DNA from: Yersinia bercovieri ATCC 43970
GTDB taxonomy: Bacteria > Pseudomonadota > Gammaproteobacteria > Enterobacterales > Enterobacteriaceae
Direction of reading: 5' to 3'
Assembly: GCF_013282745.1 (NCBI RefSeq)
Contig: NZ_CP054045.1
Location: forward strand, 9,928 to 73,927
Length of the DNA: 64,000 bases
Under the pieces are notes generated by a model. The model was not told the origin of the DNA. It saw only the letters and a program-made list of their open reading frames with translations, and made no database searches. Each line of letters starts with the position of its first letter. Position 1 is the first letter of the stretch. The translations under genes were made by a program, and so were the position numbers. Positions 57,376 to 64,000 of the stretch are shown here, piece by piece.

Positions 57376-57840
57376 ATGGATACTTATAATAGAGAATACT
57401 TTAATGTCATGATTATTATTTCAATCATGTTTATTATTTACTCTGCTTTCAAATATATCAATATTCCACTGACCAGTAGTGTGTTACCCCATGCCTTTAT
57501 TAAAACGGGTGTTCACCCAAAGCAAGCGGGTGACTACGTTATTTTCACTTTAGAGCACCCATATTTACCTCACGTTAAAGATCAACTAACCAAGCGAATT
57601 GGTTGTATCGAAGGGCAAAGGCTTGAGCGAATTAACCAACACTTCTATTGCGATGGTCAGCTTATTGCCATTGCTTTAGAACGTGATATTCAAGGGGCGC
57701 CTCTCCCCGTATTCTCTTTCACTGGCATCATACCTGCCGGTAAAGCTTTTTTAGTTGGTGATACTCCTAATAGTTTCGATAGCCGCTATTGGGGGCTTTT
57801 TGATATTCAAAAAACAGAAAAACTCATCCCTATTATTTGA
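57376..57840 (+). CDS. TraF/TrhF-type S26 peptidase-like protein
   Basis: 154 residues, one N-terminal membrane helix, then a signal peptidase-like fold: GDYVIFTLEHPYLPHV, TKRIGCIEGQRL (general-base Lys region), HFYCDGQLIAIA, and GDTPNSFDSRYWG near the end. The catalytic Ser would lie in TSSVLPHAF (about 35), which is less canonical than the SxP usual in the family. In related systems this protease matures the pilin. Overlaps trbC by one base. Confidence 0.8.
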   Translation: MDTYNREYFNVMIIISIMFIIYSAFKYINIPLTSSVLPHAFIKTGVHPKQAGDYVIFTLEHPYLPHVKDQLTKRIGCIEGQRLERINQHFYCDGQLIAIALERDIQGAPLPVFSFTGIIPAGKAFLVGDTPNSFDSRYWGLFDIQKTEKLIPII

Positions 57841-57842
57841 AT

Positions 57843-57860
57843 CATTGTGCATGCACAAAA
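57843..57860. repeat. Motif A site 14
   Basis: CATTGTGCATGCACAAAA, two mismatches in the outer arm; lies between the S26-like gene and the ribosome binding site of the lipoprotein gene. Confidence 0.75.
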
Positions 57861-57871
57861 AAGGAAAAATC

Positions 57872-58270
57872 ATGAAATTCATCAATAAATCTATTGCTAA
57901 AGCATTATTAGTCACGGCCTGTTTTTCTTTTGTTTTAGCAACCACAGGATGCGCAACGGTTCTTACTGAGAAATCTGTCGCAGTCACCATTCATAGCAAT
58001 CCAGAAGGTGCCAACGTTTTCAGAAGCGGTGAATTATTGGGGCAAACACCACTGACTGTTGAGGCGACCCCACGAAGCTCTGTCTTCTCCATCACTAAAG
58101 AGGGATACGAGGGTGAAGTGTTAATGCTGGAAACTGGCGTCAACCGTGCAACGCATGGCAACGCCGCTGTATTCCCACTGTTTCCTATTACTGATGCGGT
58201 TGATTCAGTCACCGGTAACTATCAGAAAATCGAACAGACCACTGCAACCGTCACTCTAAAGAAAAAGTAA
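57872..58270 (+). CDS. PEGA-domain lipoprotein
   Basis: 132 residues from the ATG at 57872 (AAGGAAAAATC upstream). Lipobox ATTGC (Cys27). The mature part has a PEGA-type repeat (VTIHSNPEGANVFRSGELLGQTPLTVEATP). Located between the S26-like gene and traF; probably an envelope accessory of the transfer system, not a known F protein. Confidence 0.8.
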   Translation: MKFINKSIAKALLVTACFSFVLATTGCATVLTEKSVAVTIHSNPEGANVFRSGELLGQTPLTVEATPRSSVFSITKEGYEGEVLMLETGVNRATHGNAAVFPLFPITDAVDSVTGNYQKIEQTTATVTLKKK

Positions 58271-58279
58271 GGAAATAAG

Positions 58280-59143
58280 ATGATTAACTCACTTATCACT
58301 TCAGTTTTCAGCCTATTTGTTAGCTTTGGCTCTTCTGGCGCTGCGCATGCTTCTATGCCTAATCAACTTTCATTACCTGAGTCTCTTCAACCATCATCGC
58401 TGATTAAAACACCAAAACGTGGTCTTTTTTGGTATGACGTACCGACAAAAACAGAAACAAAATCTGATGAGAAATATCCACGCCCAGCCATTCCCTCAGC
58501 TGAAGCGCTATTTCAAATGCATCCTAAAGAACTAAAAGCCCTACTGGATGACACCTTAGATTATGCCGTCTTCAAACTGTCCCCTGAAGCCACAATGGAC
58601 TATTACAAAGTCCTCGATGTTGCTCGTCGCAAATCATCTGCTTTTACCAACCTTACGGGTTTCGTGATGCTGGATAAGCCAGAATTGAACGCCGCTCAAG
58701 ACTACCCCATTACCAACCCTGGTAACGCAGAGAAAAAGCGTCGTACTGACAATGATGTGACCAAAAAATTGCAAGCTGCCCGTGAAGAATACGCGTTGTT
58801 GTTCTTCACTCAACCTGCATGTGGTTTCTGTGTCCAGCAATCTCAAATACTTGAAAACTTCCAACGGGAGTCGGGCTGGATTATCAAAGAAGTCGATATC
58901 ATAAAAGAACCTCAATCGCGCACAAAATTCAATATTGACCGGACGCCGGTGACTGTATTGATTCGCAAAAACGGCGACTCAAAACAATGGATGCCGGTTT
59001 CTGTTGGTGTGGATTCTCTTAGCAATCTACGGTCGAACATTTACCGCATCACTCGTCTATTTGGCGGTGAAATTAAGCCGCAGCAATTCTATACAAACGA
59101 GCAGCAGCAAGGCGGCTTCTTTGACCCTTTAAAGCGTCAATAG
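58280..59143 (+). CDS. traF: TraF, thioredoxin-like pilus assembly protein
   Basis: 287 residues, signal peptide (cleavage after AHA, about 23). Thioredoxin-like domain in the C-terminal half with CGFC (Cys181, Cys184). Ordinary F TraF often lacks a full CxxC, so this copy may be redox-active. Starts 9 bp after the lipoprotein gene. Confidence 0.9.
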   Translation: MINSLITSVFSLFVSFGSSGAAHASMPNQLSLPESLQPSSLIKTPKRGLFWYDVPTKTETKSDEKYPRPAIPSAEALFQMHPKELKALLDDTLDYAVFKLSPEATMDYYKVLDVARRKSSAFTNLTGFVMLDKPELNAAQDYPITNPGNAEKKRRTDNDVTKKLQAAREEYALLFFTQPACGFCVQQSQILENFQRESGWIIKEVDIIKEPQSRTKFNIDRTPVTVLIRKNGDSKQWMPVSVGVDSLSNLRSNIYRITRLFGGEIKPQQFYTNEQQQGGFFDPLKRQ

Positions 59144-59152
59144 GGAACGGTC

Positions 59153-60541
59153 ATGATAAATATTAAGAAAATAGTAATTCTTACTCTGACCAGCCTATAT
59201 ATCACCGCTGCAAATGCTGATAATTGGGCTGATAAATGGTTTGATAATGCAGTCTATGATACGCCTAGCTCATTTGAGTCACAAAAGCGTGGCTATTACA
59301 CTATGGGGGGCTTCTCTGCCCGTAACAATTCATCGACTGATTACCCTATAACAATCTCCCCGCCCAAACTTAGCGTTGGTTGTGGTGGTATAGATGCATT
59401 TTTAGGGGGGTTCTCATTCCTCGATCCTGATTATCTGGTAGAAAAAGCACAACGTGCCATGCAAGCAGCTCCGTATGTTGCTTTTGATATGGCCCTTAAG
59501 ACAATGTGCAAAGAGTGTGCAGATACACTCGGCAAAATTGAGCAGATCACTAACTTCCTAAACGGTATTCAGCTGAATGAATGTGCTCTGGCAAAACCTA
59601 TTGCGACCGCTGCAATTACACAAGATGCCGAAGCTTTAAAAGGTCTTTGGACTGAAATGACCGGCACGAAAAGTTTAGATGAAGCTAGTGATAGGCTTTG
59701 GACGGAATCGACATCAAAAATTAAGGCCAATGACAATAAGCCAACTCAAGACCTGAAGAGCATGATTGAAGGCTGTCCAGCTGAGTTCAAAGACCTAATG
59801 CAACATGGCTCTATCGTCGAACGGGCCGCGCAGAAAGTAGGGCTTGGTAACTACGCAGATACTATCCGTGGGTATCTTGGGGATGTCTGGATTGAGTCTA
59901 AGACCGCTGATCGTATTCCGGTAGCCGTCTCTATACCAAGTTGCCCTCAAAACCAGAAGTACAGCCTCGATGATATGTTAACGGGCCGCTCTTTTGTCAA
60001 AACGATTAATAAACAGTGTGTTCCTTCCAGCAGTAAGCCTGTCAGAGATATTGTTTTTGCGAAAATGCAAAAAGTGCTGAATAAAATGAAAGCAGGGCAA
60101 GAGCTAGGGACGGATGAAGTTAAGTTTATTAACTCCACTAATCTGCCTGTTTATTCAATTCTTAAACAAGCGATTACCAGTAAACAAGATGATGTCATGT
60201 TGAATGTTTTGGCTGAATTAGTTGGATTGAATTACTCGTATTATATTTTCTCTGACTTATATCGGAATACCCAAAGTGCTTTTGACGCTGTTAACGAAAT
60301 GATGTCATCCCCGCTATCTGATCCGAATAATGCGAAGAAACCATGTCGTATGGATTTATTCGCACCGGCGCTATCAAAGTTTGGCGATCTTATTCAACAA
60401 GCCAGAGATAGTAGCGTCAAAGTTGAAGCGACCTATAACAGCCGGTTACAAAGCTACATGCTGAATTCCGGCTTTATCGAAACATTTCGTGAGCAAGAAA
60501 TGCGAGATCAGCGGCAACGTGCAGGGGAGCTAGCGAAATGA
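59153..60541 (+). CDS. traH: TraH pilus assembly protein
   Basis: 462 residues, signal peptide (cleavage after ANA), GGFSARN...LSVGCGGIDAFLGGFSFLDPD, a highly conserved TraH motif, and several cysteines (MCKECADTL). Periplasmic/outer-membrane-associated. Overlaps traG by 4 bp (ATGA). Confidence 0.94.
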   Translation: MINIKKIVILTLTSLYITAANADNWADKWFDNAVYDTPSSFESQKRGYYTMGGFSARNNSSTDYPITISPPKLSVGCGGIDAFLGGFSFLDPDYLVEKAQRAMQAAPYVAFDMALKTMCKECADTLGKIEQITNFLNGIQLNECALAKPIATAAITQDAEALKGLWTEMTGTKSLDEASDRLWTESTSKIKANDNKPTQDLKSMIEGCPAEFKDLMQHGSIVERAAQKVGLGNYADTIRGYLGDVWIESKTADRIPVAVSIPSCPQNQKYSLDDMLTGRSFVKTINKQCVPSSSKPVRDIVFAKMQKVLNKMKAGQELGTDEVKFINSTNLPVYSILKQAITSKQDDVMLNVLAELVGLNYSYYIFSDLYRNTQSAFDAVNEMMSSPLSDPNNAKKPCRMDLFAPALSKFGDLIQQARDSSVKVEATYNSRLQSYMLNSGFIETFREQEMRDQRQRAGELAK

Positions 60542-63500
60542 AGCCCTATCTGTTGCTACTCATCATCCTGATTCCTAGCGTTAGTTTCGCATCTCTGGAT
60601 ATGGAGTACGTCGTCCAAGGCGGTTTCTCTACTGTGGTTAATGCCTTTACACGTATTAAGTTCATGTTTAATGACCGCCAATACTCATCATTGATGGCGG
60701 CAATGGTGGTATTTGGGATCGTTTCTGGACTCATGTACCGCGCAGCCAAAGGAAGCATAGAACTACTAGAAACCGGCAAGGGTAATATGGGGCTAGGTTG
60801 GTTAGCTTACACCTTGATTGGTACGATGATATGGTTTGGTTTGATGGTGCCGAAAGGCACCATACATATTTATGATCAGACTCGTAACCAGTACCAGCCG
60901 GTAAGCGGAATTCCCGATTTTATAACCTTTGTCGCCGGTGGGACGAACCTGATTTATCAGGCATTTACTAACATGGCGAATACCAACACAGCCACGACCA
61001 CGCGTTTCAGTGGTGAAGGAATGCCAATCAAGGTGCTGATGGCGCTCATGACACGCAACGGCGCATCATTTGATCCCTATATCAGTAAATCAATAACCGA
61101 AATGTGGCGACAATGTTCACCGGTTGCTGAAACCAGAGGGTTTGACGCTAATAATTTAAAAACCGGTAATACTACATTTAATATCGTCACCACGTTAAGC
61201 GCTCTGCGTAATCCTGCGGTCTTTACTACCTGGTACTCAGCAGCTGACCCTGGAGGTTCAACCGTAAGTTGCACCACGGCCTACAGTAATCTTCAAAGCG
61301 CTATGGGTTCCCCAACAACCTACGATTCTCGGTTGAAGGATATCTGTTCCAAATTAGGCTATAACTCCGCAAATTCGGCTTCATATGTCGATTGTAAAGG
61401 ACGGATGGAAGACACATTGCAGACTGTGTACGGAAACACCACCCTGACTCTTAACGCCGCGATCGGGGGGGTTATGGTATCTCAAGCAATCAGTGATGCC
61501 TTAGTACAACAAAACCCTGAAGTAGCCGGAACTATGCTGGCTAACCGCTCAATGGTTAACTCTGCGTTATCGGATGCTTCAACCAATCCAGAATGGCTAA
61601 CAACCATAATGGCTGGGGTGATGGCAATTATCCTTTCCATGACGCCGATGCTAATACTTCTGGTTGTCACTCCTTTGATGGGCAAGGCGTTAACTCTATT
61701 ACTCGGTATGTGGATATTTCTTACTGCGTGGCAAGTAGCAGATACGCTGTTGTTACAAGCCTCCACTGATGAAATTCTAACGGTGATGTCGGAAGTAAAA
61801 TCAATGGGCTTCGGCTTGGATGCTATGCAATTAGCACCAACCAGTGCACAAAAAGCCATGACAGTTCTAGCTTCGGCCCGAACTAACGCGATCTATATTG
61901 CGACATTGTTTGCTGGGATTTTCGGGGTAAGTGCATATGGACTTACATCATTCGCCGGCAAGTCGATGCAACAACTTGATCGGGCCAGTAATGAATCAGA
62001 AAGAAGCCTTACTAATGAAGGTCGCGGTGGACTTATCGAAGGCGCGAAATCGGGGCTGGCTTCACAAAAAGCCTATGCTGATATTGGTGATATCGACATG
62101 ATGGCCAGAGGGTCGGCAACTGGTGAGCTAAGTTCAATTAAATCCAATAATGCACAAGTTGATGCACTTGGTGGCGATCTCAGTTCAGCAACGACAAGAA
62201 TGAGCCAGGTAAGCGCCGGTGCTGCTACCGGTAATGTGCGGGGAACAGAACAGGCCACACAACCTGGACAATCGGCCTTTACTGCTGCATCTGAAAGTTC
62301 TTCTGTATCGACACAAGGAGACATTGGTCGAAACCGTGGAGTTGAAGACTCAGCTTCAGCAATGAATATGAGTGTCACTGATCAGGCCACTTACAACTCA
62401 GCTATCGGTAAATCCACTGAAACCGGTGAGGCCAAAGGGACTGAGCAAGCCTTCGGCTCGCTGGATAACATTGGCAATAAAACCGCATTTAATACCGCTG
62501 TTAGTAAAGCCACTCAAGCTGGTGAATCTAAAGGGGTTATGGATGCAGCGGGTAATAACCTCAGCAATGTTGAATCTCGTCAGAGTGAAATTAGCAGCGT
62601 AAGAAGCGCTGAGAACATCGGTGAAGCCAGAGGTACAAGAGATGCCTTTGGTTCTCTCAGTGGCATAGAGAGCAGCACACAGTTCAATACGGGTGAATCT
62701 AAAGCTCAGGGGCTGGTTGATAATCAGCGCCAGCGTGATCAAGTCGAAACAATCAGTGCTGAAACAGGCAGTACAATACCTGAAGCTCGTAGACACTTAT
62801 CTGACGCTAACAGTGCTCCCGTTCAAGCTAGCTTGGCAGCTAACGGCTATGACGGTCAGAAAGTAATCGACACGGCAACCTATGATGCTCAACAGCATGT
62901 GGCTTCACAGCATGGCGAACGAGCAGCATTTGCCGAGCAGGGAGTTGTACCGCAAGAAGTTGCCGGATACACCGGCTACAAAGAAGGCTTTAATACAGTG
63001 GCCTCCAATGAAACAAACCGCAAATTGTCTGACGCTATGGACGGTGAAGATAATCGAGCAAGGGCTGAAGCCGGTGCTAACCATCATATGGCACTTAACA
63101 AAGATAATGCTGAAGGGCTGCATAAGGCTGGCATTATTAATGAAGAACAGCTCAATAGCTTAGACAGTGGCGGTCGGGCCGACTTCTCAATGATTTCCGG
63201 TAAAGATGGCAATGTGACTGGAACATCCGCTGTTCATTCAGGACAAAGTACCAGTGCAGACAGTAGCGCAACTTACAATAGCCAGAGCAGCATTAACCAA
63301 GGGCTTGATGCCGGTTCTGCCGTGAGCCAACGCAACCAGCTGTCTACAAAAGAGGGCGTTCGTAATCTTATCGATCAAAGTGAACGTAATTCACCAAAAT
63401 CAGGACAGTTTATTAATGATTTGGCGCACTTCAGTGCTGAATCCTTAACGCCATTTACCAACTCAACCAAAATGGATAGCGTACATAAATCGGCAAGTAC

Positions 63501-64000
63501 ATCACTTACCGGTGGAACACCTGGCTCGGGTATTCTTGGATTCGGGGCCAGTGCTACAGCAACAGTAGAAGGGTCTACAACCGATCAAGACCATTACAAT
63601 CAAAGAGCCGGACAATTTAAACACCAGCTCGAATCGATGTCTCAAGCAGGTATGGCAGAAGCTGATAAGCAAGGCTTGCACGGGGCCGATAAAGATAATT
63701 ACGTCAAAGATTATGTTGCCGACAACTATTCTCAATATTACCAACAGGAGTATAGAAATTCAGCGAATGAGACAATGAAGGAGTCTTCAGGATCAGCCCA
63801 AGCTGGGCGAGATAAAGACTATAATCAGCAAAACGGATTATATTCACAGCCAGGCACCTACACCGCTCCTGATAATTATCGTTCATTATCAGCACAAGAA
63901 AATGCACATATACGTTCACAACAGGGTGAAGGCCAATTAGCCAGTGATAAATTTGAATATGGTCAAGTACCACAACAAACAACCAGCGTAAGCTCCAGCG
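60538..64000 (+). CDS. traG: TraG, mating-pair stabilisation/pilus assembly protein, 3' truncated by window end
   Basis: Open from the ATG at 60538 to the end of the window, more than 1154 residues; F TraG has about 938, so this is a long variant. N-terminal part: signal-like first helix (MKPYLLLLIILIPSVSFA) and further membrane helices (about 55-70, 85-100, 360-400, 455-475). The C-terminal periplasmic/transferred part is Ser/Ala/Gln-rich and includes a repeat of the type GEAKGTEQAFGSLDNI / GEARGTRDAFGSLSGI. A G7 run at 61465-61471 stays in frame. The N-terminal region acts in pilus assembly; the C-terminal part acts in mating stabilisation and entry exclusion. Confidence 0.93.
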   Translation, partial: MKPYLLLLIILIPSVSFASLDMEYVVQGGFSTVVNAFTRIKFMFNDRQYSSLMAAMVVFGIVSGLMYRAAKGSIELLETGKGNMGLGWLAYTLIGTMIWFGLMVPKGTIHIYDQTRNQYQPVSGIPDFITFVAGGTNLIYQAFTNMANTNTATTTRFSGEGMPIKVLMALMTRNGASFDPYISKSITEMWRQCSPVAETRGFDANNLKTGNTTFNIVTTLSALRNPAVFTTWYSAADPGGSTVSCTTAYSNLQSAMGSPTTYDSRLKDICSKLGYNSANSASYVDCKGRMEDTLQTVYGNTTLTLNAAIGGVMVSQAISDALVQQNPEVAGTMLANRSMVNSALSDASTNPEWLTTIMAGVMAIILSMTPMLILLVVTPLMGKALTLLLGMWIFLTAWQVADTLLLQASTDEILTVMSEVKSMGFGLDAMQLAPTSAQKAMTVLASARTNAIYIATLFAGIFGVSAYGLTSFAGKSMQQLDRASNESERSLTNEGRGGLIEGAKSGLASQKAYADIGDIDMMARGSATGELSSIKSNNAQVDALGGDLSSATTRMSQVSAGAATGNVRGTEQATQPGQSAFTAASESSSVSTQGDIGRNRGVEDSASAMNMSVTDQATYNSAIGKSTETGEAKGTEQAFGSLDNIGNKTAFNTAVSKATQAGESKGVMDAAGNNLSNVESRQSEISSVRSAENIGEARGTRDAFGSLSGIESSTQFNTGESKAQGLVDNQRQRDQVETISAETGSTIPEARRHLSDANSAPVQASLAANGYDGQKVIDTATYDAQQHVASQHGERAAFAEQGVVPQEVAGYTGYKEGFNTVASNETNRKLSDAMDGEDNRARAEAGANHHMALNKDNAEGLHKAGIINEEQLNSLDSGGRADFSMISGKDGNVTGTSAVHSGQSTSADSSATYNSQSSINQGLDAGSAVSQRNQLSTKEGVRNLIDQSERNSPKSGQFINDLAHFSAESLTPFTNSTKMDSVHKSASTSLTGGTPGSGILGFGASATATVEGSTTDQDHYNQRAGQFKHQLESMSQAGMAEADKQGLHGADKDNYVKDYVADNYSQYYQQEYRNSANETMKESSGSAQAGRDKDYNQQNGLYSQPGTYTAPDNYRSLSAQENAHIRSQQGEGQLASDKFEYGQVPQQTTSVSSS

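Larger units (their letters stand above)
56658..57376 (+). pseudogene. trbC: trbC, frameshifted at a G6 tract
   Basis: The 5' part (56658-57074) encodes a signal peptide ending NFVHA|Q (motif A site 13) and the start of the TrbC domain (QLVLFVSSSMPIHTLRNYARDLSKVGG), then goes out of frame. The 3' part (57023-57376) continues in another frame with MVLRGAVGGISRIADTM...VVPALIF. One extra G in the run at 57015-57020 restores VGGVMVLRG and a 239-residue protein. Overlaps the traW-traU stop (TAATG). TrbC is needed for pilus assembly and cooperates with TraW. Confidence 0.88.

Noticed and set aside
1-64000. Insertion sequences or transposases
   Set aside because: No transposase-like frame was found; the only recombinase is ResD-like, and repeats lack transposon end structure.
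1-64000. Integrative element rather than plasmid
   Set aside because: Rep, ParAB and a ResD-like resolvase together favour a plasmid; no attachment site or integrase/excisionase pair was seen, though the ends are outside the window.

Overview
The window is about 64 kb of a large, AT-rich, self-transmissible plasmid of an enterobacterium (Enterobacterales; the sequence alone does not fix the genus). It carries plasmid maintenance functions (a primase-like Rep protein, ParA/ParB, a ResD-like resolvase, a HigBA toxin-antitoxin pair), a MOB-F relaxase with its coupling protein, and most of an F-type (MPF-F) conjugative type IV secretion system. No rRNA, tRNA, intact insertion sequence or CRISPR array was seen.

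Layout. 1-2.8 kb: the end of a colicin V/microcin-type exporter (membrane fusion protein, 5' end outside the window, and a C39-peptidase ABC transporter). 2.8-10.1 kb: an accessory region of small unknown genes separated by copies of a 25-bp motif, ending in a ResD-like tyrosine recombinase. 10.1-13 kb: an H-NS-like protein, a lytic transglycosylase, small membrane proteins and a membrane-anchored Mrr-type nuclease domain. 13-20.4 kb, minus strand: accessory protein, coupling protein and TraI/TrwC relaxase-helicase, in the same order as trwA-trwB-trwC of R388. The likely oriT region and eleven 58-bp tandem repeats follow (20.4-21.5 kb). 21.6-36 kb: the probable leading region, with almost all genes transcribed toward oriT. 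It holds an ArdC/DUF3560 protein, a solitary C5 cytosine methyltransferase, HigBA, a PD-(D/E)XK-like protein, many unknown small genes, and three near-identical 516-bp hairpin-rich leaders. 36.5-42.3 kb: parA-parB-orf operon, a cluster of palindromes that looks like a centromere, Rep, and a candidate antisense RNA. 42.3-64 kb: small DNA-binding proteins and then the transfer operons: dsbC, traA, L, E, K, B, V, C, two traN-like genes, a traW-traU fusion, trbC (frameshifted), an S26-like peptidase, a PEGA lipoprotein, traF, traH and traG (runs off the end).

Three short dispersed palindromes tie the plasmid together. (A) TTTTGTGCATGCACAAAA occurs 14 times, both between and inside genes, with three copies upstream of parA; it is my best candidate for a ParB (parS/KorB-operator-like) site. 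(B) ATGATA-N8-TATCAT lies in front of every transfer-related transcription unit. (C) TTACC-N8-GGTAA, usually with a conserved leader ending in CATAACCGGAG, precedes leading-region genes. These sites, the repeated leader in front of different small genes, the TraW-TraU fusion and the two-gene TraN are the most notable observations.
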